This document shows, in pieces, positions 6,340-10,000 of a stretch of 10,000 nucleotides of DNA (position 1 is the stretch's first letter; each line of letters opens with the position of its first letter). The DNA lies in assembly GCA_008636095.1 (NCBI GenBank), contig VSJD01000133.1, positions 1 to 10,000 of the forward strand, given 5' to 3'. This DNA comes from Kiritimatiellota bacterium (GTDB taxonomy: Bacteria; Verrucomicrobiota; Kiritimatiellia; JAAZAB01). The translations under genes and the position numbers were made by a program. A model generated the notes under the pieces. It saw nothing but the letters and a program-made list of their open reading frames with translations. It searched no databases and had not been told where the DNA came from.

Positions 6340-7830
6340 ATGAATAAACTCGTTTTCTCTTTCCTTGCTGCCCTCCCTTGCATCCTGTCTGCAAGCACAC
6401 TGGCAAGGCCCCTTAGCGTGTTCAACTTTATGACCGTGACGCAAATCGCCCAGGTGCAAAACGGCACATCAACTGATGACACGCATCAGGTCCAAGCCGC
6501 ACTTAATGCCCTTCAAGCCGGCAGCCCAGGATCGCTATATTTCCCTGCGGGAACTTATAAAGTAAAGACTACGTTGTTTACTTCGGGGGTTTTGTCTTGT
6601 CGTATTTTTGGCGAAACGGGTTTCGATGGAGCAGAATCGGTCATGAACGGTGGTACTAAAACTATTATAAAATGGATAGGTCCAAGCGATCCTAGTTCCC
6701 CGGTTGTCAGACACACCCGTGCCAATGGCATGGTTTGGAGCGGGATTAGCATCGACTGCAATCACCTTGCGGGCTACGGCATTCAATTTGATTCCGACTT
6801 GCAGACGGCAGGTGCTGTAAGGAATGTCATCGAACTCTGTTCTGTCAATTATGCCCAAAGAGATGGCATCCTCATCGGATCAGAAGGTAGCCCTTCCGCC
6901 AATCCCGGGGATCGCCAATTCTTTGCATACACGGTACGTCAGGTGGTTGTACGCGGCTGCCAGCGCTCGGGAATCCACGTGAACGAATGGAATGCTGACG
7001 CCCACGTTTACGACCAGGTGTGGGGGTTCCCGGACGACACAAAAACCTGGAATTGCGCCAATGTTTTTTGGTTCGAGCGTGGAGGCAATGCCAGTGAGCT
7101 TAGGTCTTGCGAGTCCTCGGCAACCGTGGCGTCCGCGATAGAAGGTAGTGGTTTTATGATTAAGAATGGTTCGAGCGAGAAGAATACGGGATGCCAGGGT
7201 CTATCCGTGATTAACGCATGGTCTGAAGATCCCGGTGGGTTTTTCTGGGCAAATACCATTGGAGACATAAAAAACCCATACACATTTATCAACTGCAAGG
7301 CATACGGATATGGCACCGGAACGAAAGGCCTGTCTGTGTACGTTACGCTTAAAGGCGGGAAGCCGGCTTCCTTCACCTTTATGGGTTGCCATTTCAATTC
7401 AAATGTGAAATTCGATACGCCCAATATCACAAGCTCTTTTTTCGCTGATATCGGCAATTATTGGGGACCTACGGCCGGGGTCATCGACTGTCGCGGCGCA
7501 AAAACAATTAAACGATTTGCCAATTTAGGAAATGTAAATACCGTTGGAAAAGCTTTGGTCCCTCCTCGATTTGCAAATGTCATCATGATGACTCTCGCTG
7601 CCAACCTTCCTGCAATATACATGGAAGGGATGGATGACGTCTCAACGCCTGTGACACTAATAGTGAAGCAAGATGCGCTTGGGGATCGGACGATAGTGTT
7701 TGGCGCCGACCAGTGGGCTGACGCAAGTTCCATACCTCAACCAGCTCCAACCGCGAACGCCGTTACAATCTATGTTTTCACATCGGATGGAAATTATTGG
7801 CATCTTGTGAGTGTTAGAAGCAACCAATAG
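6340..7830 (+). CDS. Secreted pectate-lyase-superfamily right-handed beta-helix protein
   Basis: Exported 496-residue protein. ATG 6340 is supported by GGAG (6331-6334) 5 bases upstream and a signal peptide (MNKLVFSFLAALPCILSASTLA). Residues about 42-80 carry the Pectate_lyase_3 / glycoside hydrolase 55-like opening: GTSTDDTHQVQAALNAL then GSLYFPAGTYKVKTTL. The following roughly 300 residues are short beta-strand turns with GISIDCNHLAGYGIQFDS- and GILIGS-type rungs, expected of a parallel beta-helix. Residues about 410-496 (TLIVKQDALGDRTIVFGADQW, NAVTIYVFTSDGNYW) resemble the C-terminal module of phage tail and tailspike proteins. It probably binds or cleaves a polysaccharide; no catalytic residues can be assigned. 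It stands alone between the hypB remnant and intact hypB. Confidence 0.8.
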   Translation: MNKLVFSFLAALPCILSASTLARPLSVFNFMTVTQIAQVQNGTSTDDTHQVQAALNALQAGSPGSLYFPAGTYKVKTTLFTSGVLSCRIFGETGFDGAESVMNGGTKTIIKWIGPSDPSSPVVRHTRANGMVWSGISIDCNHLAGYGIQFDSDLQTAGAVRNVIELCSVNYAQRDGILIGSEGSPSANPGDRQFFAYTVRQVVVRGCQRSGIHVNEWNADAHVYDQVWGFPDDTKTWNCANVFWFERGGNASELRSCESSATVASAIEGSGFMIKNGSSEKNTGCQGLSVINAWSEDPGGFFWANTIGDIKNPYTFINCKAYGYGTGTKGLSVYVTLKGGKPASFTFMGCHFNSNVKFDTPNITSSFFADIGNYWGPTAGVIDCRGAKTIKRFANLGNVNTVGKALVPPRFANVIMMTLAANLPAIYMEGMDDVSTPVTLIVKQDALGDRTIVFGADQWADASSIPQPAPTANAVTIYVFTSDGNYWHLVSVRSNQ

Positions 7831-7971
7831 ATATGGTGGTGCTTCATCCAGGTTCTTTCTTCACCAAAACCATACCGACAGTGATCGCGCGACTATAAAC
7901 GCTTTCCTATCCGGCCTAACCGTTCGTTCCACTCAGACACTACCGGCACTGGCCGAAACTCAAACCATGGC

Positions 7972-7999
7972 TTGATAATGGGAGCCAAGGGGATATGAT
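7972..7999 (+). promoter_or_regulatory. Candidate sigma70-type promoter for hypB
   Basis: TTGATA (7972-7977) and TATGAT (7994-7999) are 16 bp apart, each matching consensus at five of six positions. Initiation would give a leader of about 58 bases containing the CTGAACA array. It suggests hypB has its own transcription after separation from hypA. Confidence 0.45.
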
Positions 8000-8029
8000 G
8001 ACGCGTTAATGGGTGCAATTACCGGCGAG

Positions 8030-8050
8030 CTGAACACTGAACACTGAACA
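8030..8050. repeat. CTGAACA x 3 tandem repeat
   Basis: Three exact copies of the 7-mer CTGAACA at 8030, 8037 and 8044, in the hypB leader 15 bases before the start codon. The word recurs within hypB at 8074-8080 (AAG CTG AAC ATT), which may be coincidence. Confidence 0.85.
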
Positions 8051-8064
8051 CCCGAGTAATTACG

Positions 8065-8760
8065 ATGACCAAGCTGAACATTAAAATCTACCGAAACCTG
8101 ATGGGTGCCAACGATCGGTGGGCAGCCCGCACGCGCGCCCTGCTGAAAAAGCACCGGGTGATCATGCTCAACCTGATCGGCTCCCCGGGCGCGGGAAAAA
8201 CCAGCCTGCTGGAAAAAACCGTGCGCTCGCTCTCCAAAACATGCCGGTTTGCCGTGCTGGAGGGCGACGTCGAAACCACGCATGATGCCGAGCGCTTAGC
8301 CCGGCTGGGCTGTCGGGTCAGCCAGTTGCTGACTGGCGGGGCCTGTCACCTGGAGGCTAAGTTGGTGCATTATGCACTCCGCGATCTGCCGCTCAATAAA
8401 CTTGACCTGGTAGTGGTTGAAAATGTCGGCAACCTGGTTTGTCCTGCAGAATTTGATATCGGCGAGCATGCCAAGGTGGCGATCTTAAGCGTTACGGAGG
8501 GCGAAGATAAACCCGTAAAATATCCAACGCTCTTCCGGGAGGCCAAGGCCGTGGCGCTGACTAAAATGGATTTACTTCCGCACCTGCCGTTCGATCTCAA
8601 GGTCTGTCGGGCTTACCTGCGCCAAATCAATGCCACCACGCCCGTATTCCAGGTTTCGGCTCAAACCGGCCGGGGAATGGCCGCTTGGATCAAGTGGCTT
8701 CGGGAAATGCATGCTGAAAGCCAGACGCCGGACGCCAGACACCGGACACCAGAAAGATAA
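8065..8760 (+). CDS. hypB: HypB GTPase for nickel insertion into hydrogenase
   Basis: Cytoplasmic SIMIBI-class GTPase, 231 residues, that works with HypA to load nickel into [NiFe] hydrogenase. Visible motifs: Walker A GSPGAGKT (39-46), EGDVETTHDAERL (67-79), the metal-binding GACHLEA (C94, H95), ENVGNLVCPAEFD (C126), the guanine-specificity motif as TKMD (166-169), and SAQTGRGM (198-205). The N-terminal Cys-rich nickel motif of E. coli HypB and any His-rich stretch are absent, as in many HypB proteins. The last 15 residues (ESQTPDARHRTPER) are not family sequence but the translation of a word array at 8721-8752. ATG 8065 is fixed by homology; the Shine-Dalgarno is weak. A truncated copy of the first 39 codons lies 2 kb upstream. 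Confidence 0.95.
   Translation: MTKLNIKIYRNLMGANDRWAARTRALLKKHRVIMLNLIGSPGAGKTSLLEKTVRSLSKTCRFAVLEGDVETTHDAERLARLGCRVSQLLTGGACHLEAKLVHYALRDLPLNKLDLVVVENVGNLVCPAEFDIGEHAKVAILSVTEGEDKPVKYPTLFREAKAVALTKMDLLPHLPFDLKVCRAYLRQINATTPVFQVSAQTGRGMAAWIKWLREMHAESQTPDARHRTPER
8721..8752. repeat. CCAGACGCC word array at the 3' end of hypB
   Basis: Tandem words CCAGACGCC, GGACG, CCAGACACC, GGACACCAG, read as SQTPDARHRTP in the hypB frame. It is the reverse complement of the TCTGGCG family at 189-220 and faces the opposite-orientation array at 8778-8830. Confidence 0.8.
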
Positions 8761-8777
8761 GAGATCGTTGTTCAGTT

Positions 8778-8830
8778 GTCCGTCAGGTGTCAGGCGTCTG
8801 GTGTCTGGCTTCCGTCATCCGGCGTCTGGC
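8778..8830. repeat. TCTGGCGTC word array at the 3' end of the cupin gene
   Basis: Words GTCAGGTGTCAGG, CGTCTGGTGTCTGGC, then CGTCATCCGGCGTCTGGC. On the minus strand it encodes the cupin tail (ESQTPDDGSQTPDA). Together with 8721-8752 it forms a long imperfect inverted repeat, loop about 25 bases, between two convergent genes, so it may act as a bidirectional terminator. Confidence 0.8.
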
Positions 8831-9218
8831 TTTCCGCGTCCCGGTGCACAATATCCGGCCCGAAAGCCGGCAGGCACACGGCCATGTATTCTGCGCCCTC
8901 TGGCGCCGGTGTGCTGTATTGAACCCATTCGCCCCGCCGCACAATCACGGCCTGGCCGGCCTTGACATCAATGGCGCCGGCGTGCGTCTTGACCCGCAGA
9001 TGGCCTTTAAAGACGACCGAGTATTCGTCGAACTCCGGTGTCTGGCCCGGCTCGCTCCAGCCGCCGGGACTGCGCATGCGGGCGATGCTGACCGCCTCGG
9101 TTTTGGAACTGACCCGGCCGATGAATTCATCAATGACTTTGGGCTTGTTGCCCGCGGCGCGAACGCTGACGGGAGCCTGGATTAATGTGGCTGGCATAGT
9201 TTGGCTTGAACCCTCCAT
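8790..9218 (-). CDS. Small single-domain cupin protein
   Basis: 142-residue cytoplasmic protein with a cupin beta-barrel pattern at residues about 48-118: MRSPGGWSEPGQTPEFDEYSVVFKG, then an AGQAVIVRRGEWVQY strand pair and GAEYMAVCLPAF. The first motif lacks the HxH pair of classical metal cupins; E62, D64 and E65 may substitute or the site may be degenerate. Ligand and role unknown; similar small cupins are often sugar- or metabolite-binding. Residues 127-142 are translated from the word array at 8778-8830. The start is either ATG 9218, without a Shine-Dalgarno, or ATG 9197 (MPATLIQAPV), which has GGAGGG about 13 bases upstream and may be the real one. It converges on hypB. Confidence 0.75.
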   Translation of the reverse strand: MEGSSQTMPATLIQAPVSVRAAGNKPKVIDEFIGRVSSKTEAVSIARMRSPGGWSEPGQTPEFDEYSVVFKGHLRVKTHAGAIDVKAGQAVIVRRGEWVQYSTPAPEGAEYMAVCLPAFGPDIVHRDAESQTPDDGSQTPDA

Positions 9219-9291
9219 TTACGTATAGTGTCTATATCCGCAACGCTCCGGTTTGGTTGCGGCATAAACCGCGTTAGAAATTTAAAAGTTT

Positions 9292-9362
9292 GCCACAAAG
9301 AGGCACAAAAAGATTTTTTAACTGCCAGTTTTCTTCTTGTGCTTTTTGTGCATTTTTGTGGC
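9292..9362. repeat. 21-bp inverted repeat, GCCACAAA/TTTGTGGC
   Basis: The arm at 9292-9312 begins GCCACAAAGAGGCACAAA and matches the reverse complement of 9342-9362 at 19 of 21 positions, around a 29-base spacer. It lies between two minus-strand genes, downstream of the beta-barrel gene and upstream of the cupin. It could fold as a terminator for the former, but no T-run follows the stem. Similar TTTGTGCC/TTTGTGGC words occur dispersed in some bacterial genomes, so it may be a dispersed repeat. Confidence 0.7.
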
Positions 9363-9421
9363 TAATCATTTTGTCAAAGTTGCGGTATCGGACGGCTTAA
9401 TTTAATGCTCTGACGAAAAAA

Positions 9422-9952
9422 TCAGAATGCCAGCCGTGCGGCGGCGCCGAGCGTAACCGTATCGGTATCGGCGCTTTTGCCCTCGGTGCTGAGGTCATTC
9501 CAGTTTTCAAACCGGTAATTGGCGTTAATGTCCAGATGCAGGATGGGCAACAGCGGAATATCCAGGCCGACGCGGAACGCGTAGAAGGGATTGTCGGCTA
9601 ATTTACCGTCCGAGTAGTAGCCGCCGATGCCCGCGGCCGCATAAATAACCTTGCCGAGAATGAGATAAGCCTGCGGCTGATAGACATCCTGGCTGGCGCC
9701 GCCGAATCCCTTTTGAAACCATTCCAAGTCTGCCTCGATGCCAACCCACCCGTAGTGGTACTGATACATGGCCAAGTACGAAAAACCGTTCTTGTCAACA
9801 TCATTCACGTCAATGTTTTTAACGGTTGTCCAGTAATGCACGCCAACGCCGAGTTGGTTGTTCCTTTCCTGTTCCTGCGCCTGACCGGTGGAGGCCATCC
9901 ATAGGAACCCCGCGCTCGCGACCAATAATGCAATCAAGCCCCGTTTAATCAT
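9422..9952 (-). CDS. Outer-membrane beta-barrel protein (OmpA/OmpW-like porin fold)
   Basis: Exported 176-residue protein. ATG 9952 is supported by AGGAG (9957-9961 on the complement) 4 bases upstream and a signal peptide (MIKRGLIALLVASAGF...) with probable cleavage after STGQA at residue 25. The mature part has alternating amphipathic strands ending in aromatic residues (LGVGVHYWTTVKNI, FSYLAMYQYHYGWVGIEADLEWF, KVIYAAAGIGGYYSDG, FYAFRVGLDIPL, LHLDINANYRFENW). It closes with TVTLGAAARLAF, whose terminal Phe is the BAM-complex sorting signal. Size suggests an 8-stranded barrel. Role could be structural or small-solute passage; no specific function can be given. Its promoter lies beyond the window. 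Confidence 0.8.
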   Translation of the reverse strand: MIKRGLIALLVASAGFLWMASTGQAQEQERNNQLGVGVHYWTTVKNIDVNDVDKNGFSYLAMYQYHYGWVGIEADLEWFQKGFGGASQDVYQPQAYLILGKVIYAAAGIGGYYSDGKLADNPFYAFRVGLDIPLLPILHLDINANYRFENWNDLSTEGKSADTDTVTLGAAARLAF

Positions 9953-10000
9953 GGTTCTCCTTTGGTTGTCGTTGGTTTGCGGTTACTGCGTTTACACACT

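Larger units (their letters stand above)
7831..8064. other. Intergenic leader region of hypB
   Basis: No gene seen. A weak imperfect hairpin (TATGGT at 7832-7837, ACCATA at 7869-7874) follows the beta-helix stop without a T-run. A promoter-like pair lies at 7972-7999 and a CTGAACA triplet array at 8030-8050. No hypA-like sequence precedes hypB here. Confidence 0.5.

Noticed and set aside
6229..6459. Minus-strand 76-codon open frame across the hypB remnant
   Set aside because: Antisense of the hypB fragment and of the beta-helix signal peptide; a similar antisense frame occurs opposite intact hypB, showing it is a by-product of the duplication.
8030..8050. CRISPR array
   Set aside because: The tandem words here and at 1426, 8721 and 8778 are 7-9 bases with no spacers, and no cas genes are present.
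8962..9228. Plus-strand open frames opposite the cupin gene
   Set aside because: The minus-strand frame shows a clear cupin pattern; the plus-strand frames show none.
9292..9362. Ends of a transposon
   Set aside because: The inverted arms enclose only 29 bases and no target duplication is visible, so it is recorded only as an inverted repeat.

Overview
The window reads as chromosomal DNA from a Gram-negative, probably anaerobic bacterium. A signal-peptide beta-barrel protein ending in Phe and secreted FG-GAP/VCBS and beta-helix proteins argue for an outer membrane and a large exported proteome. hypA and hypB imply a nickel enzyme, most likely a [NiFe] hydrogenase, encoded elsewhere. The style (DYDGDGKxDLAVYR repeats, short period-7 to -9 word arrays between genes) suggests the PVC group, for example Kiritimatiellota or Verrucomicrobiota. 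That placement is an inference with no marker gene to back it.

Layout: 249-1400 (+) MFS transporter, followed by a perfect hairpin; 1401-1694 a gene-free stretch of hairpins and inverted word arrays; 1695-2672 (+) hypA and a secreted VanX-type D,D-dipeptidase 3 bp apart; 2889-5147 (+) a large secreted protein with a fibronectin type III domain and five 135-bp calcium-loop repeats, closed by a strong terminator; 5235-5895 (+) three small genes resembling a toxin-antitoxin locus, the first apparently frameshifted; 5996-6324 a decayed copy of a hypA-3'/hypB-5' junction split by a 122-bp palindromic element with an exact 8-bp target duplication; 6340-7830 (+) a secreted pectate-lyase-like beta-helix protein; 8065-8760 (+) intact hypB; 8790-9218 (-) a small cupin; 9422-9952 (-) an outer-membrane beta-barrel protein.

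The main story is the split hyp locus. HypA and HypB are partners in loading nickel into hydrogenase and are usually encoded side by side. Here 6 kb of mostly A+T-richer secreted-protein and toxin-antitoxin-like genes separates them, and a broken copy of the ancestral junction lies in the middle. The first 117 bp of hypB is therefore present twice in direct orientation, flanking the beta-helix gene. This looks like insertion or recombination at a hyp operon.

A second theme is the family of short tandem word arrays (TCTGGCG-like, ATGGTTG-like, CTGAACA). They lie between genes and in three cases run into reading frames, supplying the C-terminal tails of HypB and the cupin and the dubious N-terminal extension of the MFS protein.
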